In this document: positions 12,842-19,460 of the stretch, one piece after another
How the letters are laid out: each line of letters opens with the position of its first letter
How positions within the stretch are numbered: the stretch's first letter is position 1
Assembly: GCA_964519535.1 (NCBI GenBank)
Contig: CAZFIR010000115.1
Location: 1 to 19,460, forward strand
Direction of reading: 5' to 3'
Length of the DNA stretch: 19,460 nt
Source of the DNA: CAYWLI01 sp964519535
GTDB taxonomy: Bacteria > Desulfobacterota > B13-G15 > RBG-16-54-18
Translations under genes and position numbers: made by a program
The notes under the pieces: generated by a model
The model's database searches: none
The model's input: only the letters and a program-made list of their open reading frames with translations
Told to the model about the DNA's origin: nothing

Positions 12842-13837
12842 ATGAAAGGGATTTGCCCAAACTGTGAAAAACAGACCGAGCTTGAGTTAATTCACGCCAC
12901 GGAAGCGGTGGTCGTGCGGGGAGAGTCAATTCCTGCTGAAGTGGAGTACTACAAGTGTCTGGAATGCGGCGAGGAATTTGAAGATCCCAACTCTCATGAT
13001 GATCCTTTGGACAAGGCGTATCGGGAATACCGTCGGCGGCATAATATGATACAGCCCGAAGAGATCAAGGCCTTGCGGAAACGGTATGGCCTTACGCAAA
13101 ACGAGATGAGCAGACTCCTCGGGTGGGGCGGTGCTACCCTGAGCCGGTATGAGAACGGGGCGCTCCAGGACGATGCCCATGAAAAGACCCTGCGCCTTGC
13201 TGTGGAGCCGCATAACCTGTTGCGCCTCATTGAGGAGAGCCCGAATATTCTGCCTGAGGAGAAGAAACATCGCCTCATGGAGCAATTGAGAAGCGAGGAG
13301 GAGGAGGCATACTCGTTTGAGAGGATTTATGAAGAGCGCTTCGGGAGATACGAGGCAGATGAATTAAGCGGATATCAGAAACTCGATCTGTCGAAACTGG
13401 TTAATGCCATACTCTTCTTCTGCAAAGAGGGCATATGGAAGACCTTTTTGAACAAGCTCCTGTTCTATGCGGATTTTAAGCACTGCAAAGAATATACAAT
13501 ATCCATAACCGGCTCGCGATATGCGCGCATTCCCTATGGACCAGCCCCGAATAATTGGAACCATTACCTGGCATTGCTCATCGAGGAAGGCGCGTTGAGG
13601 GTAGAGGAGGTTTATTACTCAGATGAGGTCATAGGTGAGAGACTTGTTGCTGAGGGAAAACCTGACCTCGCGCTCTTTTCAGATACCGAGCTAAAGATCC
13701 TTGCATCCATTAAGGAACATTTTAAGGACTGGAGCGCAAAAAAGATATCGGACTTCTCGCACGATGAAAAAGGATACCTCGAAACCCCCAATTCAAAACT
13801 CATCTCATATACCTATGCGAAGAATTTGCAGATTTAA
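12842..13837 (+). CDS. MqsA-like antitoxin fused to a Panacea (DUF4065) domain
   Basis: This 331-residue protein starts at an ATG preceded by AGGGGTGA; a longer frame upstream overlaps the toxin gene out of frame. Residues 1-45 form a YgiT/MqsA-type zinc finger with CPNC (5-8) and CLEC (39-42). Residues about 72-125 form an HTH of the MqsA/Xre type (KRYGLTQNEMSRLLGWG...TLSRYENG). Residues about 180-310 match the Panacea/SocA-like DUF4065 domain, with LNKLLFYADF, PYGPAP and KISDFSHDEKGY. Panacea domains are known antitoxin modules that neutralise unrelated toxins. The protein should bind the MqsR-like partner and repress the operon through the upstream palindromes. Length is about 2.5 times a normal MqsA (about 130 residues). 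Confidence 0.85.
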   Translation: MKGICPNCEKQTELELIHATEAVVVRGESIPAEVEYYKCLECGEEFEDPNSHDDPLDKAYREYRRRHNMIQPEEIKALRKRYGLTQNEMSRLLGWGGATLSRYENGALQDDAHEKTLRLAVEPHNLLRLIEESPNILPEEKKHRLMEQLRSEEEEAYSFERIYEERFGRYEADELSGYQKLDLSKLVNAILFFCKEGIWKTFLNKLLFYADFKHCKEYTISITGSRYARIPYGPAPNNWNHYLALLIEEGALRVEEVYYSDEVIGERLVAEGKPDLALFSDTELKILASIKEHFKDWSAKKISDFSHDEKGYLETPNSKLISYTYAKNLQI

Positions 13838-13984
13838 GCCTTTTGAATAGATATAGGAAAGTATTTAGCTCATGCGGTTTAAGAAGAAAATTATTGGGGA
13901 CTGGATAATGAGACGAAAAGATTATAGTCCAAGACCGTCCTCTCCGTTTTCGTGCAAAGGCTAACTGAATAGATTTGTATAAAA
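13838..13984 (+). promoter_or_regulatory. Gap before the NACHT gene, weak promoter only
   Basis: The 147-base AT-rich gap contains TATAGT (13923-13928) as a possible -10, with only a poor -35 (CTGGAT, 13901-13906) 16 bases upstream. TATAAA directly abuts the ATG of the following gene. No terminator hairpin separates the antitoxin from the ATPase gene, so read-through from the TA promoter is possible. Confidence 0.25.
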
Positions 13985-16900
13985 ATGTCTGATCAACTTT
14001 ATAACTGGAAACGTTTCTGGTGTCCGAGAACAGGCAGCATCAATTTATCTGATGGCGGATATTTATCTGACCCAGATACAAAGTGGGGACATGCTCTTAA
14101 CCCCGACTTAGTACATTTCGAATCTATAGCTGAAGTTCCTTGTTTGGCGTTACTTGGAGAACCAGGTATTGGTAAGACCTATGCCATGCAGTCGGAACGA
14201 CAACATATGAATGCCAAGGTGAAGAAGAAAGATGAAGAAATCCTTTGGTTGGATCTTCGCTCATACGGTAGCGAAGATAGGTTAGTTCACGACCTCTTTG
14301 AAAGCCCAAGTTTTGTTTCATGGGTAGGAGGTACGCATCAACTTCATATCTTTTTAGATAGTTTGGATGAGTGTTTATTGCGGATCGATAATCTGGCGGC
14401 GTTATTAATTGAAGAACTGGAGAAATATCCAATTAAACGTCTTAATCTCAGAATTGCATGCCGTACCGCTGACTGGCCGAATGGCTTGGAAGTGGGTTTG
14501 AAAAAATTATGGGGACATGATGTAGTAAAGGTATTTGAATTGGCGCCATTACGACGAAAAGATGCCATTCTAGCCGCAAAGGCAAACGAACTGGATCATG
14601 AAAAATTCTTGCAAGAAATTGACCGTATGAAAGCCGTACCACTTGCCATTAAACCTGTTACTCTCCGTTTTCTTATTAATACTTATAGCCACAGTGGCCA
14701 TCTTCCTGATACGCAAGCTCAGTTATATCTTGAAGGTTGCCGAATACTGTGTGAAGAGTCGAGTGAAAGCCGTCGCGATGCACGGCGGACAGGGGATTTT
14801 ACTGCTGAACAACGCATGGCAGTGGCAGCACGCATTGCTTGTATTAGTGTTTTTGCCAATCGATATGCTATCTGGACCGGTGCGGATCAAGGGGATGTCC
14901 CTGGTGAAGATGTTACTGTATCTAAACTATGTGGTGGAAACGAACAATTAAATGCTGAGCAGCTCCAAGTGGGAGAGGCTGCTGTGAGGGAAACAATTGA
15001 TACCGGACTATTTTCTTCGCGCGGGGGAAATCGTATGGGTTGGGCGCATCAAACTTATGCCGAGTTTCTTGCAGCCCGATATCTAGTACAGCACGAAATG
15101 TCTCTTACACAAACAATGAGTCTTTTATGCCACCCATATGATCCTGATAAAAAATTAGTTCCGCAATTGCATGAAACAGCTGCATGGCTAGCCGGAATGC
15201 AGCCTGATGTGTTTCGGGAGATCATGAAACTTGATCCTGAAGTACTGCTGAGAAGTGATGTAGCAACTGCTGATGTGAAAGACCGGGCAGCTTTGGTCGG
15301 CTCTCTTCTGAAGCTCTACGACGAAGAAAGGTTGTTGGATAGAGATCCAGATATCCGAAGATTGTATCGAAAGCTGCATCACCCCGATTTGGCCGAACAA
15401 CTTAGACCATATATTTGTGATAGTTCCAAAGGCATTATTGTACGTCGTGTAGCTATCGACATAGCAGAAGCCTGTAAAATAAGAACGCTTCAAAATGAGC
15501 TCGCTGACATAGTTCTTGGTCAGACTCAACCCTTGCCAATCAGGGTAGAGGCGGCATATGCCGTAGGACGCATCGCAGACACAGCAACGAAGGCAAGAAT
15601 GAAACCATTAATCACTGGTGAAGCCGGTGACGATCCCGATGATGAATTAAAGGGCTGTGCACTTCAAGCGTTGTGGCCAGATCAAATAACAACGAATGAA
15701 TTATTTACTGTTCTAACTACTCCTAAACGAGATAATTTTTTCGGGGCATACCATCATTTTATTTCAGATTTTTTATCGAAAAACATCCAACTAAGCGATA
15801 TTCCAGAGGGACTAGAGTGGGTTTGTGAACAAGGTCCTCGACACGAATTAACATATTCTTCTAGGAAGCTTATAGACAATATTATGTTAAAGGCTTGGAA
15901 GCATCTCGACACAAAGGGGGTTTTGCAGGCTTTTGCTAAAGCAATTATATCAAGATTTAAACATTATGATGAGATTGTTGACCTCGTAGATAACCCAGAA
16001 TTTAAAAATGACTTAATGAATGAAGATGAAAAACGCCACCTCATCCTCAATGCAACCCTCCAACTTTTTTCAGACCCTGAGCAGGATGCGATATGGCGGT
16101 TGGCCCATTCCAGGACGCCGATAGTTTTGGCAAAAGATCTCCATTGGATGATCGAACAACTACTAATGTCAAAATCAGAAGGAACCCAGAAAGCTTTGAC
16201 CCAATTAATATGGTTTGTATTTGATATCAGAGACCGCAGCCACGTAGATGCTATCCTGAACGCCAGTAAAGTTAATCAAATTCTTTATAATAAATTTGAA
16301 AAGCTTATAAAACCGGTCGAGCTAAACTCACCTGAAGCAAAAAAGATGAAAGAAGATTATCTAAAGATGCATGAATGGGAACAAGATGAGAAACAACCCC
16401 TTCTAGAACCCCCGCCTACGGAACGGATTGCCTTGCTCTTAGATGAATGTGAGAGTGGAAATTTAGCAGCATGGTGGCGTTTAAACCTTGATATGACACT
16501 TAAGCATGATAGTACTCATTATCAGTTATTTGAAGAACTTGAGTCAGACCTGACAGTACTTCCTGGTTGGATAGAGGCGTCTGATGTAACCAGAGCAAGA
16601 ATTATAAAGGTTGCAGAGAAATACTTACTTGAGAAAGATCCTGAGGAAGACAAGTGGCTAGGTACAAATACCTTCTACCGCCCTGCGGCTGCTGGCTACA
16701 GGGCACTGAGACTATTATATCAAGAGGCACCGGATGCTTTTTCTAGTCTTCCAGGGTATGTTTGGAAGAAATGGGCGCCCATTATTCTTGCATATCCTAC
16801 GGCGAATGAACCTGAAGAAGAACCAATTCACAACATGCTTGTAAAAATAGCATATCAGCACGCTCCTGATGAAATTCTTAAAACATTAATTGTTCTGATA

Positions 16901-18163
16901 GATAAAGAGGATAAGGAACACGACTATATTTTCATAACTCAAAAGGTTGAAGACTGTTGGGATGATCGCCTAGCAGATACCCTGCTTATGAAGCTAAAGG
17001 ATAAAGAACTGAAGCCTGGCTCTATGAGTTGTCTGTTACGTGAACTTCTTGAACATAAGGTTTGTGAAGCAAAAGCGTTTGCAGAGACGCTTATTCCTAT
17101 ACCACCACCTTCCAGTGGTGCGGAACGGTTGAGAGCGATTGCTGCAGCTTGTGAACTTCTAAGTTATGCCGACGATGCTGGTTGGTCTGTTGTATGGCCA
17201 GCAATTCAACAAGATGAGGAATTCGGTCGAGACGTGATTGGAAAAGTATCACAATCAGATAGGCATGCAAACATAGGGCAACGACTTGCAGAGAATCAGC
17301 TAGAGGAGTTGTACATATGGCTTCTTAGGCAGTTCCCATATAAGAAAGACCTAAAGAATGAAGATATTCACTGGGGAGGAGATATTGCCGAGTGGCGAGA
17401 CTCAATTTTACGCCACCTGCAAAATAGAGGTACTTATCAGGCATGCGAATCAATTCAGAGGATTGCAGCCAAGTTTCCTGAACTAGATTGGCTCAAATGG
17501 ACATTGTTTGAAGCCCAGACCATTGCCCGGCGTCTTACCTGGACCCCCCCTCGTGTTGATGATATTCTCAGACTGGCCAAGGATAACCTAAATCGTTTAA
17601 TTCAAAACGGTAATCAGCTTCTTGATGTATTAATCGAATCTCTGAAACGGCTGGAGGCAAAACTTCAAGGTGAAACGCCTTTTGTGCAGTTTCTTTGGGA
17701 TAAAAATAGACCGAAAGATGAACACCAATTCTCTGATTTTGTGAAGATACATCTTGACGATGATCTCAGGCACAGAGGTATCATTGTTAATAGGGAGGTC
17801 AGAATTCATCGAGGTGAGCGAACAGATATACATGTTGATGCTGTTGTACAGGATCAACATGGGGGAATGATCGATTCTATAGTTGCTATCATTGAAGTGA
17901 AAGGTTGCTGGAATTCAGAACTTGATAATGCAATGGAAACTCAACTCGTGAACCAGTATCTAAAAAACAACCGCTGTCAGAACGGTCTATATCTCGTCGG
18001 TTGGTTTAACTGTGAGCAGTGGGATAGTAGTGATTATAGGAAGAAACAGCCACCAAACCTTACCAAGGATGAAGTACAAAAGCAGTTTGACGCCCAGGCT
18101 AACGAACTGTCTCAGCATGACACACTTATTAAAGCTTTTGTTATCAACACAGCACTCAGCTAA
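13985..18163 (+). CDS. NACHT-type STAND ATPase with C-terminal PD-(D/E)xK nuclease-like domain
   Basis: This 1392-residue NLR-like protein has Walker A GEPGIGKT (58-65), Walker B IFLDSLDEC (122-130), a sensor-like IACRTADW (157-164) and the winged-helix/NACHT end motif WAHQTYAEFLAARY (353-366). Residues about 390-1200 are helical, with HEAT-like repeats, the usual ligand-sensing part of STAND proteins. The last 150 residues resemble a PD-(D/E)xK nuclease: Asp1281 or Asp1285 (TDIHVDAV), Glu1304 and Lys1306 (IIEVKG), then Gln1320 and Tyr1325 (QLVNQY). The likely role is antiphage sensing followed by DNA cleavage, by analogy with Avs and bNACHT proteins; this is inference. The ATG has no Shine-Dalgarno; an in-frame stop lies five codons upstream. 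Base composition is much more AT-rich than in the flanking genes, consistent with transfer. Confidence 0.88.
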   Translation: MSDQLYNWKRFWCPRTGSINLSDGGYLSDPDTKWGHALNPDLVHFESIAEVPCLALLGEPGIGKTYAMQSERQHMNAKVKKKDEEILWLDLRSYGSEDRLVHDLFESPSFVSWVGGTHQLHIFLDSLDECLLRIDNLAALLIEELEKYPIKRLNLRIACRTADWPNGLEVGLKKLWGHDVVKVFELAPLRRKDAILAAKANELDHEKFLQEIDRMKAVPLAIKPVTLRFLINTYSHSGHLPDTQAQLYLEGCRILCEESSESRRDARRTGDFTAEQRMAVAARIACISVFANRYAIWTGADQGDVPGEDVTVSKLCGGNEQLNAEQLQVGEAAVRETIDTGLFSSRGGNRMGWAHQTYAEFLAARYLVQHEMSLTQTMSLLCHPYDPDKKLVPQLHETAAWLAGMQPDVFREIMKLDPEVLLRSDVATADVKDRAALVGSLLKLYDEERLLDRDPDIRRLYRKLHHPDLAEQLRPYICDSSKGIIVRRVAIDIAEACKIRTLQNELADIVLGQTQPLPIRVEAAYAVGRIADTATKARMKPLITGEAGDDPDDELKGCALQALWPDQITTNELFTVLTTPKRDNFFGAYHHFISDFLSKNIQLSDIPEGLEWVCEQGPRHELTYSSRKLIDNIMLKAWKHLDTKGVLQAFAKAIISRFKHYDEIVDLVDNPEFKNDLMNEDEKRHLILNATLQLFSDPEQDAIWRLAHSRTPIVLAKDLHWMIEQLLMSKSEGTQKALTQLIWFVFDIRDRSHVDAILNASKVNQILYNKFEKLIKPVELNSPEAKKMKEDYLKMHEWEQDEKQPLLEPPPTERIALLLDECESGNLAAWWRLNLDMTLKHDSTHYQLFEELESDLTVLPGWIEASDVTRARIIKVAEKYLLEKDPEEDKWLGTNTFYRPAAAGYRALRLLYQEAPDAFSSLPGYVWKKWAPIILAYPTANEPEEEPIHNMLVKIAYQHAPDEILKTLIVLIDKEDKEHDYIFITQKVEDCWDDRLADTLLMKLKDKELKPGSMSCLLRELLEHKVCEAKAFAETLIPIPPPSSGAERLRAIAAACELLSYADDAGWSVVWPAIQQDEEFGRDVIGKVSQSDRHANIGQRLAENQLEELYIWLLRQFPYKKDLKNEDIHWGGDIAEWRDSILRHLQNRGTYQACESIQRIAAKFPELDWLKWTLFEAQTIARRLTWTPPRVDDILRLAKDNLNRLIQNGNQLLDVLIESLKRLEAKLQGETPFVQFLWDKNRPKDEHQFSDFVKIHLDDDLRHRGIIVNREVRIHRGERTDIHVDAVVQDQHGGMIDSIVAIIEVKGCWNSELDNAMETQLVNQYLKNNRCQNGLYLVGWFNCEQWDSSDYRKKQPPNLTKDEVQKQFDAQANELSQHDTLIKAFVINTALS

Positions 18164-18231
18164 AGACGGCGGCTATTTTGACCTGTATGTAGTACCGCGG
18201 AATGCCACGTGGGTCCGGCAGCTTTCACAAC

Positions 18232-18342
18232 TTACAAAAACATCAAAAAGACTACAAACCCGAAGAACAGGCCCATCAACCCAAGAATGATTCCCCGGTA
18301 GATGTCTAAAGCAGCCATCTGTGCTATGTCTCTGTGGATCAT
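18232..18342 (-). CDS. 36-residue single-span membrane miniprotein
   Basis: A short leftward ORF encodes a polar N-terminus (MIHRDIAQMAALDIYRG) and one hydrophobic helix (IILGLMGLFFGFVVFLMFL) ending at TAA. The ATG is preceded seven bases upstream by AGGGAGGG, an excellent ribosome binding site. The hydrophobic run and the good start make it more convincing than its length suggests. The function is unknown; such miniproteins often stabilise or regulate membrane complexes. The DNA around it (18164-18231 and 18343-18516) shows nothing else I can support. Confidence 0.6.
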   Translation of the reverse strand: MIHRDIAQMAALDIYRGIILGLMGLFFGFVVFLMFL

Positions 18343-18516
18343 GGTAGTGCCCTCCCTGGTTCTTTTTATCTATGAGTGTCGATCCACGGCAAAAAGGTTC
18401 ACCTGTGAGATCTGTTTTTTGTTCTGTGCGGTGCCTTGGTAAGGCTGGCGATCCGGGGCGGGTTTGGTTTAAGAGAATGGGCTCAGAACCGCTAAGACCG
18501 CAAGCCCCCCCACCAT

Positions 18517-18544
18517 AAAAAAAACCGCCCCAGGGAAGGGGCGG
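18517..18544 (-). terminator. Intrinsic terminator of the outer-membrane barrel gene
   Basis: Leftward, CCGCCCC (18538-18544) pairs with GGGGCGG (18525-18531) around a six-base loop and is followed by eight T residues (A8 at 18517-18524 on the plus strand). It lies 36 bases past the stop of the barrel gene. This is a textbook Rho-independent terminator. Confidence 0.93.
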
Positions 18545-18580
18545 CTTCTGAGCCTCACGGTCTCAGTATGCTCTTCGCGT

Positions 18581-19460
18581 CTAAAAGGTGATAAAGCCCT
18601 TAAGAAAGAACCCGTCGAGCCCGATGTCCGTGGTATCCGTACCCATAAGCTGGCCATCAACGTCGTCGAGAAACCGGTGGGCAGTCACCATGTTGAACCA
18701 GTTCTGCCATTCATACCCTGCCTTGGCGCCGATGGTCCAGCCGTTGCCCAGTCGATACGTGTACCCAATACCGGCTTGCAGCTCGATGATTGGGATCACC
18801 CGGTTATGAACGGTATCGTCTACGTTTGCCCGAATGGTAATTGTGCCAATTCCGTCATCATCAATCTCAGTGAGCCCCAGGTCAAAATCGCCCACCAGGA
18901 CAGACCCGGCAACTGAACCGAAGACATTAAATCCCCAGCCCACTCGCCAGTCAAGACCCAGCCCGACACGCCCCCCCCATCCCGAGAAATCATTGTCATT
19001 GGCGATATTGACACGGCGGCCCTGCGGGTCTTGCCGATATGCGATATCTATGTCCTGTGCCATGCTGGCGTACCGCAGGCCTGCCTCGATGCGCAAGCCA
19101 AAGTGTTTGCCGATATCCACCCACTGCCCGACCCCGAGATCTATGACATAGTGCTCAAAATCGTAGCTCTCCCTCGCCGAGGTAACGTCGTTATCGTCAA
19201 TGACTGCGTTGGGATGGAGCCAGGTACCCCATAACGCTCCGCCGGGCGACCGCACAGCGGACTCGCTGTCTTGCGTCCGGATCCATGTAAACTGGGCGCC
19301 GATATCGGTGCCTGAGCCGAACCCATAGTTCAAGCCAAACCGCCCGCCCAAGCCATAGCCGGGCTTCACCCCCTCGAGACTACCTTCTGGGTTGTTATCA
19401 GTGTCCGGGTCAACGATGACGTAGTCAAGGTTGCTGCGGGACGGCCGCAGATAGACCACC
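18581..19460 (-). CDS. Outer-membrane beta-barrel protein, Lpg1974-like (5' end outside window)
   Basis: The frame is open to the window edge and gives 293 C-terminal residues. It shows repeated amphipathic strands rich in Gly and aromatic residues (GYGLGGRFGLNYGFG, GWGGRVGLGLDWRVGWG, GIGYTYRLGNGWTIGAKAGYEWQNWF) and ends in Phe (FLKGFITF), the recognition signal for barrel assembly. The YLRPSRSNLDY start of the visible part and the overall pattern resemble the Lpg1974 family of pore-forming outer-membrane proteins. The signal peptide and first strand lie outside the window; the GTG near 19459 is an internal Val, not a start. The strong terminator just downstream suggests this is the last gene of its unit. 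Confidence 0.85.
   Translation of the reverse strand, partial: VVYLRPSRSNLDYVIVDPDTDNNPEGSLEGVKPGYGLGGRFGLNYGFGSGTDIGAQFTWIRTQDSESAVRSPGGALWGTWLHPNAVIDDNDVTSARESYDFEHYVIDLGVGQWVDIGKHFGLRIEAGLRYASMAQDIDIAYRQDPQGRRVNIANDNDFSGWGGRVGLGLDWRVGWGFNVFGSVAGSVLVGDFDLGLTEIDDDGIGTITIRANVDDTVHNRVIPIIELQAGIGYTYRLGNGWTIGAKAGYEWQNWFNMVTAHRFLDDVDGQLMGTDTTDIGLDGFFLKGFITF

Noticed and set aside
14643..14951. 102-codon rightward ORF with hydrophobic start inside the ATPase gene
   Set aside because: It is a second-frame reading of the NACHT domain region, with no ribosome binding site and no support.

Overview
The window comes from a Gram-negative bacterium with a GC-rich core genome. KdsA (Kdo, hence LPS, synthesis), a lipoprotein with a lipobox and an outer-membrane beta-barrel all point to an outer membrane. 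The pyrG-kdsA order, an archaeal-type phosphoglycerate mutase, an Lpg1974-like barrel and a free-standing molbindin fit Desulfobacterota (former Deltaproteobacteria) best, but that placement is inference from gene content.

Bases 1-11650 are dense, mostly leftward housekeeping DNA. An apgM-pyrG-kdsA operon (1-3078) has overlapping or nearly touching genes. A small rightward His-rich helical protein (3360-3566) converges on a second leftward operon, mtnA, a SAM hydrolase and an aminotransferase (3552-6534), whose genes are joined by two ATGA overlaps and which looks like recycling of methionine and SAM by-products. Next is a large methyltransferase/ATP-grasp fusion (6766-8916) with a duplicated N-terminal segment, then a CaCA cation antiporter, a single-domain response regulator flanked by GC-rich palindromes, a HEXXH metalloprotease-like protein and a molbindin (9114-11519), and a lipoprotein (11649-12158) with a possible 23-residue leader ORF.

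Bases about 12380-18163 are different. They are rightward, become strongly AT-rich, and look like a horizontally acquired defence island. A promoter with two palindromic operators drives an MqsR-like toxin (12460-12822) and an unusual antitoxin that joins an MqsA-type zinc finger and HTH to a Panacea/DUF4065 domain (12842-13837). It is followed by a 1392-residue NACHT-type STAND ATPase with a helical-repeat middle and a C-terminal PD-(D/E)xK nuclease-like domain (13985-18163). This is the most interesting part of the window: a candidate NLR-like antiphage effector beside a toxin-antitoxin pair.

The right end returns to leftward native DNA: a 36-residue membrane miniprotein (18232-18342), a strong intrinsic terminator (18517-18544) and the C-terminal part of an outer-membrane barrel that runs off the window. 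I saw no rRNA, tRNA, CRISPR array, transposase or integrase.
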